A DNA stretch of 64,000 bases, from positions 62,001-126,000 of the forward strand of contig JAKFUS010000010.1 of NCBI GenBank assembly GCA_021732605.1, given 5' to 3'. The stretch is from Betaproteobacteria bacterium (lineage in GTDB: Bacteria; Pseudomonadota; Gammaproteobacteria; Burkholderiales; SG8-41). Made by a program: the position numbers and the translations under genes. Numbering within the stretch: position 1 is the first letter of the stretch; each line of letters begins with the position of its first letter. The notes below the pieces were generated by a model. The model did not search any database, was not told the origin of the DNA, and saw only the letters and a program-made list of their open reading frames with translations. This document shows, piece by piece, positions 27,885 through 36,031 of the stretch.

Positions 27885-27924
27885 GGGGAAAACGGTTGAG
27901 AGTAGCCAGCCGTTTTCCCCTTTT
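27885..27924 (+). terminator. Strong hairpin with short T-run between tRNA-Gly and tRNA-Cys
   Basis: Perfect 11-bp stem GGGGAAAACGG/CCGTTTTCCCC (27885-27895 with 27910-27920), extendable by further pairs (27896-27898 with 27907-27909, one G-T), then TTTTAG. It looks like an intrinsic terminator or a processing hairpin. Since tRNA-Cys starts 10 nt later, termination would have to be partial or tRNA-Cys would need its own promoter. Confidence 0.55.
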
Positions 27925-27933
27925 AGTTACAAT

Positions 27934-28007
27934 GGCGCGGTAGCAAAGCGGTTATGCAGAGGACTGCAAATCCTTGTAGGGCGGTTCGACTCCGCCCCGC
28001 GCCTCCA
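27934..28007 (+). tRNA. tRNA-Cys (GCA)
   Basis: 74-nt cloverleaf with acceptor GGCGCGG/CCGCGCC, anticodon loop CTGCAAA (anticodon GCA), GTTCGAC T-loop and encoded CCA at 28005-28007. Second gene of the Gly-Cys-Leu cluster. Confidence 0.96.
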
Positions 28008-28059
28008 GCATGCGGCAGACTGTGGCGAGGCCCGGTCCCGGAAGCGAGCAATACACACG

Positions 28060-28144
28060 GGGCGAGTGGTGGAATTGGTATACACAAGGGACTTAAAATC
28101 CCTCGGCGCAAGCCATGCCGGTTCAAGTCCGGCCTCGCCCACCA
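28060..28144 (+). tRNA. tRNA-Leu (UAA)
   Basis: 85-nt type II tRNA with a long variable arm (CTCGGCGCAAGCC region), acceptor GGGCGAG/CTCGCCC, anticodon loop CTTAAAA (anticodon TAA), GTTCAAG T-loop and encoded CCA at 28142-28144. Third gene of the cluster. Confidence 0.97.
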
Positions 28145-28182
28145 TCCCGCCGTGATTTACGGCGCCTGTGACACAATAATCC

Positions 28183-28635
28183 ATGATTGTTTTTGATCTC
28201 GGCTGCGACAATGACCATCGGTTTGAGGGCTGGTTTGCCTCGAGCGAGGATTTTGAGCGCCAGCAAAAGGAAAACCTGCTGAGCTGCCCACTGTGCGGCA
28301 GCCTGCATATCAACCGGCTGCTCACTGCCGCGCGGCTCAATACCGGGCGCGCCGAAGCGCCCGCGGGTGAGCAAGCGGAACCGGCAGCCGGAGCCGTGCA
28401 ATACGCCAACTTCGATGCCGCGCGCATGCTCAAGCTGATTTCGCACATCGTCGACAATACTGATGATGTCGGCAAGGCGTTTCCAGAAGAGGCACGGAAG
28501 ATTCATTACAAGGAATCCCCGGAGCGCCATATCCGTGGCACAGCATCGCCGCGGGAAGTCGATGCCTTGCGTGATGAAGGCATCGAAATCGTTGCGCTGC
28601 CGCTGCCTGGGCATCTCGCCAACAAATCGCATTAA
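28183..28635 (+). CDS. DUF1178 family protein
   Basis: A 150-residue soluble protein of the DUF1178 family, function unknown. It starts MIVFDLGCDNDHRFEGWF and has a zinc-ribbon-like set of cysteines (Cys8 and CPLCGS near residue 37). The C-terminal conserved part is EEARKIHYKESPERHIRGTA and EVDALRDEGIE. It starts 38 bp after tRNA-Leu and is followed by a regulatory region with an AT-rich repeat and an FNR-type box. Confidence 0.9.
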   Translation: MIVFDLGCDNDHRFEGWFASSEDFERQQKENLLSCPLCGSLHINRLLTAARLNTGRAEAPAGEQAEPAAGAVQYANFDAARMLKLISHIVDNTDDVGKAFPEEARKIHYKESPERHIRGTASPREVDALRDEGIEIVALPLPGHLANKSH

Positions 28636-28675
28636 GGCCGGACCCCGGTGTTGGGTAATAGCCTCTAAAACTTCA

Positions 28676-28710
28676 CAAGTATTTGATTTTATTGTAATTT
28701 TTAAGTAATT
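28676..28710 (+). repeat. AT-rich interspersed repeat, copy 3
   Basis: Contains CAAGTATTTGATTTTATTG, identical over AAGTATTTGATTTTATT to the copy at 4391. It starts 40 bp after the DUF1178 stop and ends 28 bp before the FNR-type box. Confidence 0.72.
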
Positions 28711-28737
28711 CCCGCGCAGCTCCATGCAGCTGCACTG

Positions 28738-28780
28738 ACTTGATCCCGATCAAGTCCGGCATTTTCCCGCGTGCTATTCT
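28738..28780 (+). promoter_or_regulatory. FNR/Anr-type box with -10 element (class II promoter)
   Basis: ACTTGATCCCGATCAAGT at 28738-28755 is a perfect 8-bp inverted repeat around two bases and matches the FNR/Anr consensus TTGAT-N4-ATCAA exactly. A -10-like TATTCT lies at 28775-28780. A start about 7 nt after it puts the box centre close to -41, the class II activator position. It would drive the CAP-CBS-DUF294 gene and those behind it in response to low oxygen. The match is seen; the regulator is inferred. Confidence 0.72.
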
Positions 28781-28858
28781 GGAAAAATCCGGCGCGCCAT
28801 GATCGGGACGTGCCGTCCATGTGCTCATTCACAGACCGCGGTTCCGGGGAGAAGTCGC

Positions 28859-28930
28859 ATGTCCAAGCCTGCCCAGCTGGCCGCACGCGTTTGCAGCATG
28901 CCCGCCGTGCATCCGCTCCTTGAACAATGA
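28859..28930 (+). CDS. Possible 23-residue upstream ORF coupled to the CAP-CBS-DUF294 gene
   Basis: ATG 28859 follows GGGGAGAA with an 8-nt gap, a far better ribosome-binding site than that of the next gene. It encodes MSKPAQLAARVCSMPAVHPL plus three residues and ends in a TGA that overlaps the ATG at 28927 (ATGA). The arrangement suggests a short leader whose translation feeds ribosomes into the downstream gene. No similarity is known to me; it may only serve coupling, or be chance. Confidence 0.4.
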   Translation: MSKPAQLAARVCSMPAVHPLLEQ

Positions 28931-30834
28931 CTGACCCCGCCGCCCGCAGCACTGCGGTGATCGCCGATGCGGTAACGAAGTTCCTGCGCCGCTACCTGCC
29001 GTTTGCACAGATGGAAGAGGCCGCACTGCAGTATCTCGCGGCCAATCTCGATCTCGGTTATTACCCCAAAGGTACTGTGATCATCGATCCGGCGCAGGCT
29101 GAGCCCCGGGTCTTGTGCATCATTCAACGCGGGACTGTGCAGGTGGTTCCGTTCAACGCGATGCACGGCGGCGATACCCAGCCAGTAAGCCTGGGTGCCG
29201 GTGAGTGCTTCTCGGTCAGTGCGCTGCTGGAGAAGCGTGCGGTGATGGCGCCCTATACCGCCACAGCGGATACCTTCTGTTATGAATTGCCAGCAGGCCG
29301 GTTTCCTGAGCTGCTGAATCGCAGCCCTGTATTCCGCGAATTCGCAACGCGTTATCTGACCAGCATGCTGCAGGAATCACGGCGACAGATGCAACTTGAT
29401 CACGCGTCGGCTGCCGGGGAGCAGCAGGCGATGAGCCGGTCATTGCGCTCGCTGGTGGCGCGCGGGGCGGTGACCTGTTTGCCACAAACACCGGTCGGCG
29501 AGGTGTTGCGCCGCATGCGGGACAGCAAGATCGGCTCCATGCTGGTCGTCAACGATGGCGGCCAGGCGGCGGGTATTTTTACCCGGCACGACGTACTCGA
29601 CCGTGTTGCTCTGGAGCAATGCAATCTGGCGCGTCCGATCAGCGACATCATGACGCCGGATCCGCTGACCTTGCCGGCGGAAGCCAGCGCGTATGACGCT
29701 GCGCTGCTGATCGCCCATCGCGGCATCCGCCATATCCCGGTGTGCGATGAGGGCCGGGTGATCGGCGTTGTCACTGAGCGCGATCTGTTTGCGCTGCAGC
29801 GCGTCAGCGTGCGTGCCATCAACCAAACCATCGCCGATGCGGCTTCCATCGGTGGCCTGCAGTTCGCGGCCTCCGATATTCGCCGGTTGGCCCGCAGCCT
29901 GCTCGGTCAGGGCGTGGCTGCAGAGCAGCTGACGCTGATCATTTCAACGCTGAACGATGCGCTGGTGCGACGGGTGCTGGAAATTGAACAGGCGGAATTT
30001 GCGGTCGCCGACATTCGCTGGTGCTGGCTGGCGTTCGGCAGCGAAGGCCGCTACGAGCAGAGCATCAGCACCGATCAGGACAATGGCCTGATTTTCGATG
30101 CCGGTGATGCGGACCCACGGCCATTGCGTGAGCGCCTGCTGCCGTTTGCGCAGGCGGTCAACCGCGATCTCGACGCCTGTGGTTTCCCGTTGTGCAAGGG
30201 CAACATCATGGCTGGCAATCCGCAGTGGTGCCTGAGCCTGGGCGAATGGCGCGAACAGTTCGACTCCTGGATCACCGATACCGATCCGCAGGCGCTGCTC
30301 AACGCGGTGATTTTTTTTGATTTTCGGCCGCTGCATGGTGACGAGGCGCCGGCCCGGATGCTGCGCAGCCATCTGTCCGGACTGGCGCAGGGTAATTCCC
30401 GGTTCCAGCACCAGCTGGCGCAATACGCGCTCGAAACGCGGCCGCCACTGGGCAGGATCAGTGATTTTGTAACGGATGACGGTGAGTTCAATGGCACCAT
30501 TGATCTGAAAAAATCCGGCGCCCGGCTGTTCATTGACGGGGCGCGTGTGCTCGCGCTGGCGACGGGGGTGCTGCATACCAATACTGCGCAGCGGTTGCGC
30601 CAAGCCGGATTGCGGCTGCACATGCCGCCGGAGGAGATTGCGTCCATCAGTGATGGATTTTTTTTCCTGCAGGCACTGCGTCTGCGCGGGCAGATGGCCG
30701 CGGATAGTGCGATGGGAGCCGCAAACCGGATCAATCCGGCGGACCTGAACGAAGTGGACCGGCGCATCCTCAAGGAAAGTTTTCGCCAGGCGCGCAAGCT
30801 GCAGAGCCGGATCGCGCTGGACTACCAGTTATGA
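28927..30834 (+). CDS. Predicted signal-transduction protein: cNMP-binding, CBS pair and DUF294 nucleotidyltransferase
   Basis: A 635-residue cytoplasmic protein. Domains: a CAP-like cyclic-nucleotide-binding fold (about 20-145), two CBS domains that bind adenine nucleotides (about 178-300; MLVVNDGGQAAGIFTRHD, IGVVTERDLF), a GlnD-like nucleotidyltransferase core (about 330-460; FGSEGRYEQSISTDQD, giving the GS and acidic motifs), and the DUF294 C-terminal helical domain (about 480-630). The acidic pair suggests an active transferase; the target is unknown. Partner of the DnaQ-like gene 10 bp downstream, a pairing often seen near acetate/acyl-CoA genes. Preceded by an FNR-type box. Confidence 0.92.
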   Translation: MTDPAARSTAVIADAVTKFLRRYLPFAQMEEAALQYLAANLDLGYYPKGTVIIDPAQAEPRVLCIIQRGTVQVVPFNAMHGGDTQPVSLGAGECFSVSALLEKRAVMAPYTATADTFCYELPAGRFPELLNRSPVFREFATRYLTSMLQESRRQMQLDHASAAGEQQAMSRSLRSLVARGAVTCLPQTPVGEVLRRMRDSKIGSMLVVNDGGQAAGIFTRHDVLDRVALEQCNLARPISDIMTPDPLTLPAEASAYDAALLIAHRGIRHIPVCDEGRVIGVVTERDLFALQRVSVRAINQTIADAASIGGLQFAASDIRRLARSLLGQGVAAEQLTLIISTLNDALVRRVLEIEQAEFAVADIRWCWLAFGSEGRYEQSISTDQDNGLIFDAGDADPRPLRERLLPFAQAVNRDLDACGFPLCKGNIMAGNPQWCLSLGEWREQFDSWITDTDPQALLNAVIFFDFRPLHGDEAPARMLRSHLSGLAQGNSRFQHQLAQYALETRPPLGRISDFVTDDGEFNGTIDLKKSGARLFIDGARVLALATGVLHTNTAQRLRQAGLRLHMPPEEIASISDGFFFLQALRLRGQMAADSAMGAANRINPADLNEVDRRILKESFRQARKLQSRIALDYQL

Positions 30835-30844
30835 GCAGGCGGCA

Positions 30845-31540
30845 ATGAACTGGTTGCGCCGGCTGTTCGGGTTCAGACCGCGGCTGGGCACGGATCAGTT
30901 ACTCGCACTGGCCGCACATGAAGCACGGCCGGCGCCACCTCCAGCCACTCCACTGGCCACGTTGCGCTTTGTGGTGGTTGACGTTGAAACCTCCGGCCTT
31001 AACCCGTTCAGTGACCGGCTGATCGCGATTGGCGCATTGACGGTAGAGGACTGCACGGTTCGGCTCAACAGTGGTTTTGAGGTGGTGCTGTGCCAGCCGC
31101 AGGCCAGTACCCGTGCGAATATCCTGATCCACGGTATCGACGGCACCACGCAGCTGGGCGGACTGGCGCCGGCAACAGCACTCATCCACTTCCTTGATTA
31201 TGCAGAGCGCGCGCCGCTGGTCGGATTTCATGCCGATTTTGATCGCGTGATGATCGACCGTGCCGCCAGGGAGGCGCTGGGGCAAACGCCATCGACCGTC
31301 TGGCTGGATCTGGCGTATCTGGCGCCTGCAGTATTCCCGGGTTTGGCGTTGCAGGGGCTGGATGCATGGACGCAGCACTTTGACATCGAAAACCATGCGC
31401 GGCACAACGCACTGGCTGACGCGCTGGCGACGGCGCAATTGCTGCAAATCGTGCTGGCGCGGGCCATTGCAACAGGGATCACGACTCTGGGCGATCTGCA
31501 GCGTATCGAAAGCGATCAGCGCTGGCTCAGTCGATGCTGA
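30845..31540 (+). CDS. DnaQ-like 3'-5' exonuclease (DEDDh)
   Basis: A 231-residue exonuclease of the DNA polymerase III epsilon type. Exo I reads VDVETSGLNP (Asp, Glu), Exo II GFHADFDRVM (Asp), Exo III RHNALADALAT (His, Asp), so the active site is complete. The first 40 residues are a basic leader and Pro-rich linker, unlike replicative DnaQ. It follows the DUF294 gene by 10 bp and is likely cotranscribed; such pairs are probably accessory, not the replisome proofreader. Confidence 0.92.
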   Translation: MNWLRRLFGFRPRLGTDQLLALAAHEARPAPPPATPLATLRFVVVDVETSGLNPFSDRLIAIGALTVEDCTVRLNSGFEVVLCQPQASTRANILIHGIDGTTQLGGLAPATALIHFLDYAERAPLVGFHADFDRVMIDRAAREALGQTPSTVWLDLAYLAPAVFPGLALQGLDAWTQHFDIENHARHNALADALATAQLLQIVLARAIATGITTLGDLQRIESDQRWLSRC

Positions 31541-31637
31541 TCAGGGTACCTGACGGTTTGCCCGGATGTGTTGTAATTCAGGCAGGCTGTGAGATAGTGA
31601 CATGCAGCCTGCTGCCCGCAATTTCACAATACGAACA

Positions 31638-33725
31638 ATGAACGAATTACAGGCGCTACTCAGTCCCCGTACGATTGCCATCCTTGGTGCCTCCGCCGAC
31701 CTGAACAAAGTCAATGGACGCACACTGCGTTTTTTGCAGGAGAAGGGATACGCAGGTCGTATTTATCCGGTCAATCCGAAATATGAAACGATTGCCGGCC
31801 TGCGCTGTTATCCCGCTATTGCGGCATTGCCCGAGGCGCCGGATCTTGCGGTGATCGCCGTGCCTGCGGCGCAGGTGCTGGCATCGGTGCGCGAACTGGT
31901 GCAACGCGGCGCGCGCACTGCGGTGATTTTCAGTTCGGGTTTCGCCGAGATGGGCGAGGCGGGGCGCCAATTGGAGCGTGAAGTCGCCGCGGCGGCGCGC
32001 GTCGGTGGTCTGCGTCTGTGCGGTCCCAATTGCCTGGGATTGATTAATGCGTTTGACAATGTCATTGCCACTTTCGGCCAGTTTGCAGAGGGTGCAACGC
32101 CGCCGGGTCCGGTGGGATTCGTCACCCAGTCGGGCGCGTTCGGTACCGCCATCGCAGCGCTGGCACGAAGGCGTGCGCTGGGCTTGGGCTATTTCATCAA
32201 CACCGGCAACGAGTGCGATGTTGATTTTGTGCAGATGATGCGCGCAGTGCTAGACGATGACCGTATCCACGTCGGTGCTGGTTATCTTGAGGGGGTTCGC
32301 GATGGCACAGGGCTGCGCGCACTGGCTGAACATGCCCTCGGCCTCGGCAAACCGCTGGCGCTGACCAAAGTCGGGCGCACCGCCGCCGGCGCCAAAGCCG
32401 CTGCATCGCATACCGGCGCAATCGCTGGCGCCGACTCGGTGTTCGATGGTGTGATCCGCGGCCTGGGCATCGCCCGCGCTCGCAATGAAGAACACATGCT
32501 CGACATCGTCGAAGTGCTGGGCGCCTGCAAACTGCCGGCAGGGCAAGGCATCGCCATCGTCACCCAGTCCGGTGGCGCCGGCGTTCTGATGGCGGATCGT
32601 GCGGAGGAGATGGGCTTGCAGGTCGCCGAACTTCAAGGGCAGACGCGCGCAGCATTGAGTAAAGTCATTCCGGGATTCGGCACCACTGGAAATCCGGTGG
32701 ATGTGACCGGTCAGTTTGTTGCGGATCCCCGCCTGTTGTTCGACAGCGTGCGCATTGTGATGGACGACCCGCAGGTGCATGTCGGTATCGTTTGGTTGCA
32801 GCTGATGGATGGACACGTTGACCGCCTTATAAAAATATTCTTTGAAATCAAAGAGATAGTTAATAAGCCTTGGGTGGTGTGCTGGGTGGCCGCGCCCGAT
32901 GACGCGTTGGCAAAACTGCGCGCCGCCGGCATCCCGGTATTGCGCGGCGCCGAGCCCGCGGTCGATGCCGTTGCCGCGCTGGTGCGTTACGCCGAGGTCC
33001 GGCGCAACTGGTTGAGCGAGGCGCCTGCCCGCGCAGCGTTGCCGTCACCCAAACCCGTGTTACCTGCCAAGGCGGGGGCGATCGGCAGTATGGAAGGTCA
33101 AGCACTGCTGCAATCATTCAATGTACCGACTGCCGCCGCACGGCTGGCGAGAACTGCCGATGAAGCGGTGGCCGCAGCCCAGACGCTGGGTTATCCGGTG
33201 GTGCTGAAAATCGAATCGCCGGATATCCTGCACAAGACTGAAGCCAAAGGTGTTGCGCTGAATCTGGGCGATGACTCTGCAGTAAGCGCTGCGTTTTCCG
33301 TTTTGATCGCCAACGCCAAACAGCATAAAAGCGATGCCCGCATCGCCGGTGTATTGGTGCAGGCGATGGTGAAGGGTGACATTGAACTCGTGATCGGTTT
33401 GAAGCGTGATCCGACCTTCGGCCCGGTGGTGATGGTCGGGCTGGGCGGGGTGCTGATCGAAGTATTCAAGGACGTGGTGTTCCGTGTAGCACCGGTGACC
33501 GAAGCCGAGGCGCTGCGCATGCTAGGTGAACTCAAAAGCAAGGTGATCCTCGAAGGTGTGCGCGGCAAACCGCCGGTCAATAAAGCAGCGCTGGCACAGA
33601 TGATCAGCGCGGTATCGCGTTTCGGCGCAGCGGCGGGACCACGGCTGGCCGAGCTTGATCTCAACCCGGTGCTGGCCGGACCGCAGGGTGCAACTGCCGT
33701 CGATTGGCTGATGGTGCTGGATTGA
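31638..33725 (+). CDS. Acetate/acyl-CoA ligase (ADP-forming), fused alpha-beta type
   Basis: A 695-residue NDP-forming acyl-CoA synthetase. It has an N-terminal CoA-binding Rossmann domain (ILGASADLNKVNGRTLRFL), a succinyl-CoA-ligase-like middle with the phospho-His motif ASHTGAIAG, and a C-terminal ATP-grasp domain (GYPVVLKIESPDILHKTEA, VMVGLGGVLIEVFKD). It makes acyl-CoA from acid, ATP and CoA, or the reverse. ATG 31638 gives the family start MNELQALLSPRTIAILG; an upstream in-frame ATG at 31602 adds 12 residues. Codons 32827-32869 are strikingly AT-rich and match the intergenic repeat. It overlaps the MFS gene by 4 bp. Confidence 0.92.
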   Translation: MNELQALLSPRTIAILGASADLNKVNGRTLRFLQEKGYAGRIYPVNPKYETIAGLRCYPAIAALPEAPDLAVIAVPAAQVLASVRELVQRGARTAVIFSSGFAEMGEAGRQLEREVAAAARVGGLRLCGPNCLGLINAFDNVIATFGQFAEGATPPGPVGFVTQSGAFGTAIAALARRRALGLGYFINTGNECDVDFVQMMRAVLDDDRIHVGAGYLEGVRDGTGLRALAEHALGLGKPLALTKVGRTAAGAKAAASHTGAIAGADSVFDGVIRGLGIARARNEEHMLDIVEVLGACKLPAGQGIAIVTQSGGAGVLMADRAEEMGLQVAELQGQTRAALSKVIPGFGTTGNPVDVTGQFVADPRLLFDSVRIVMDDPQVHVGIVWLQLMDGHVDRLIKIFFEIKEIVNKPWVVCWVAAPDDALAKLRAAGIPVLRGAEPAVDAVAALVRYAEVRRNWLSEAPARAALPSPKPVLPAKAGAIGSMEGQALLQSFNVPTAAARLARTADEAVAAAQTLGYPVVLKIESPDILHKTEAKGVALNLGDDSAVSAAFSVLIANAKQHKSDARIAGVLVQAMVKGDIELVIGLKRDPTFGPVVMVGLGGVLIEVFKDVVFRVAPVTEAEALRMLGELKSKVILEGVRGKPPVNKAALAQMISAVSRFGAAAGPRLAELDLNPVLAGPQGATAVDWLMVLD

Positions 33726-34984
33726 GCGCGCCCGCGCGGGTCTCCGCACTCGCACCTTTCAGCGTACGCAGTTTCCGTTTTCAATGGCCGGCGGATCTGG
33801 CGACGTCATGGGCCTTCGAAATGGAAACACTGATCCTCGGCTGGTACGTGCTGGTCGAAACCAAATCAGTGCTGATGCTGACCATCTACGCATCGCTGCA
33901 GTATGTCGGCACGCTGCTGGCGCCGATGTTCGGTGTCATGGGCGACAGGGTGGGCCACCGCAATGTGCTGTGTGCCATGCGCGCACTGTATGCGGTGCTG
34001 GCTACGCTGCTGATGTCACTGGCGTTCATGGATGCCGTGACCCCGATGATCGTACTCGCCATTGCCGCCATGCTCGGCCTGGTGCGGCCGTCGGACATCG
34101 GCATGCGCACAGCACTGGTCGGCGAGACCATGCCGTCATCGCAACTGATGGGGGCCATGAGCATCCAGCGCACCACCCAGGACACGGCGCGTATCGCCGG
34201 CGCGCTGACCGGCGCGGGATTGGTCGCGATGCTGGGTATGGGGGCGGCTTATGCCGCAGTGGTCTGTTTTTACTTGATTAGTTTGTTACTGACGTGGCAG
34301 GCCGGCAGTACGCAGGGCGGCCAGCCGTCTGCAGTGAAGGCAAGCACTGTGCAACGCGCTTCACCATGGCGTGAACTGCGGGAAGGGTTGTCTTATGTCT
34401 GGCATGCACCGCAACTGCGCGCGGCCATGTTGTTCGCATTCCTGCTCAACCTCACGGCGTTTCCGCTCTTTACCGGCTTGATGCCGTACGTGGCCAAGGA
34501 GGTTTACGGCGCCGACCAGACCACTCTGGGCACCTTGGTGGCATCGGCTGCGACGGGTGCGCTGATAGGTTCGATCATCATGACCCGTTTTGGCGGCATG
34601 TTCCAGCCGGCGCGCGCCATGATCGTGTTCGGCATCGCGTGGCTGGCGATGCTGCTGGTGTTCGTGCAGACCCAAAGTCCCGCAACCGGCATCCCGGTGC
34701 TGATGGTCGCAGGCTGTATGCAGACTATGGGTTTGATTCCCAATAATGCGCTGTTGCTGCGCAATTCCGATGAGCGTTATCGCGGACGCATCATGGGCAT
34801 CCGGATGATGGCGATTTACGGCAATCTGCCGGGACTGCTGCTGGCCGGACCGTTGATCGCCACTTTCGGCTATACGAAGATGGCCATGGGTTATTCCCTG
34901 TTCGGCATCGTATTTGCCGTGCTGATTGCGCTGACTTGGCGCCGGCATCTCTGGCAAAGCGGGGCAGAAGCGAATCTGCGCTAA
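33722..34984 (+). CDS. MFS transporter
   Basis: A 420-residue major facilitator with about 12 membrane segments. It has the loop 2-3 motif GVMGDRVGHRNVL and a second-half counterpart GRIMGIRMM. The overall form is like the MFS_3/enterobactin-exporter group. The likely start is TTG 33722, whose last bases overlap the stop of the acyl-CoA ligase gene (TTGA), implying cotranscription; a TTG at 33704 is an alternative. The substrate is unknown. By position it may move an acid linked to the acyl-CoA ligase. Confidence 0.88.
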   Translation: MSAPARVSALAPFSVRSFRFQWPADLATSWAFEMETLILGWYVLVETKSVLMLTIYASLQYVGTLLAPMFGVMGDRVGHRNVLCAMRALYAVLATLLMSLAFMDAVTPMIVLAIAAMLGLVRPSDIGMRTALVGETMPSSQLMGAMSIQRTTQDTARIAGALTGAGLVAMLGMGAAYAAVVCFYLISLLLTWQAGSTQGGQPSAVKASTVQRASPWRELREGLSYVWHAPQLRAAMLFAFLLNLTAFPLFTGLMPYVAKEVYGADQTTLGTLVASAATGALIGSIIMTRFGGMFQPARAMIVFGIAWLAMLLVFVQTQSPATGIPVLMVAGCMQTMGLIPNNALLLRNSDERYRGRIMGIRMMAIYGNLPGLLLAGPLIATFGYTKMAMGYSLFGIVFAVLIALTWRRHLWQSGAEANLR

Positions 34985-35013
34985 GGTGTTGCCGGGTCGT
35001 TCTCGGCGTGCTG

Positions 35014-36030
35014 TCAGTCGCGCTTCAGGCCGGCGGATTGAATCATTTTTGCGTTTTTGTCGAGTTCCAGGCGGAGGAAGGCGGCGAATTGCGCCGGCGT
35101 GCCCGGGGCAAATGCACCGCCTTCGATCTGCACGTGTTTTTTCACGTCCGGGTCTTCCATTGATTTCAGCAGTGCGCCGTGCAATATGCTGACGATATCG
35201 CCGGGTACTTTTGCCGGCGTGAGCAGCGCGTACCACTGGGTGAATTCGTAGCCAGGCAGTCCGGACTCATTCAACGTGGGGATGTTGGGCACAAGCTCGG
35301 AACGTACCGTACTGGTGATGGCGATGCCGCGCATGCGTCCTGTTTTGAGGTGGGGCAGCGTGGTGGTCGGACCGGCGAAGGCGATATCCACCTGACCGGC
35401 AATGAGTTCGGTGGCGAATAGTGACGTACCCTTGTATGGGACGTGCAGCAGATCGAGTTTGCCCATCGACTTGAACAATTCCCCGGCCAAGTGTGAGGTG
35501 CCGCCGATGCCCGATGAGGCGTAGGTAAGTTTTCCAGGCTGGGCTCTGACCACAGTGAGCAGTTGTTTCAGATGGGTGGCGGGCACCGAAGGATGCACGA
35601 CCAGGATGAACGGGATCTTGGCGAACACGCTGACCGGTGTGAAATCGCGCAAAGTATCGTAAGGTGATTTGCCTTCGCCCCACACCGGACTGATCACCAG
35701 AGGGCCGGAACTGCCCCACAGCAGCGTATAACCATCAGCTGCCGCGCGCGCGACGAAATCAGTGCCGATGCGGCCTGAGGCTCCCGAACGGTTATCGATA
35801 ATGAATTGCTGGCCCAGCAGCTCGCTCATGCGTTTGCCGGCGGCGCGGGCAAACGAATCGGTGGCGGCGCCCGGCGGGAACGGCACCACGATGGTGACTG
35901 GGCGGCGGGGATAGGTCTGTGCATGGACGTTGATGGAGGGCAGCAAGGCGGCCGAGACCAGTACGGTGATGCTTGCCGATACCAGCAGCCATCGGGATGT
36001 ATAAATATAATCTTTTGATTTAATTGACAT
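35014..36030 (-). CDS. Bug/TctC-family periplasmic solute-binding protein (1)
   Basis: Tripartite tricarboxylate transporter receptor family (Bug), binding small carboxylates or amides in the periplasm. The 338 residues have a signal peptide (about 13-36, ending NVHA-QTYP), then RPVTIVVPFPPGAATDSFAR, GQQFIIDNRSGASG and GYTLLWGSSGPL, all typical. It starts 1 bp after the stop of the CocE-like gene and so follows it in an operon. ATG 36030 has GGAAA about 6 nt upstream. The first ten codons (SIKSKDYIYT) are nearly all A/T and resemble the intergenic repeat. No TctA/TctB membrane genes are in the window. Confidence 0.92.
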   Translation of the reverse strand: MSIKSKDYIYTSRWLLVSASITVLVSAALLPSINVHAQTYPRRPVTIVVPFPPGAATDSFARAAGKRMSELLGQQFIIDNRSGASGRIGTDFVARAAADGYTLLWGSSGPLVISPVWGEGKSPYDTLRDFTPVSVFAKIPFILVVHPSVPATHLKQLLTVVRAQPGKLTYASSGIGGTSHLAGELFKSMGKLDLLHVPYKGTSLFATELIAGQVDIAFAGPTTTLPHLKTGRMRGIAITSTVRSELVPNIPTLNESGLPGYEFTQWYALLTPAKVPGDIVSILHGALLKSMEDPDVKKHVQIEGGAFAPGTPAQFAAFLRLELDKNAKMIQSAGLKRD

Positions 36031-36031
36031 A

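Noticed and set aside
28144-28165. Hairpin GCCGT/ACGGC after tRNA-Leu.
   Set aside because: Short stem without a T-run, so not a supported terminator.
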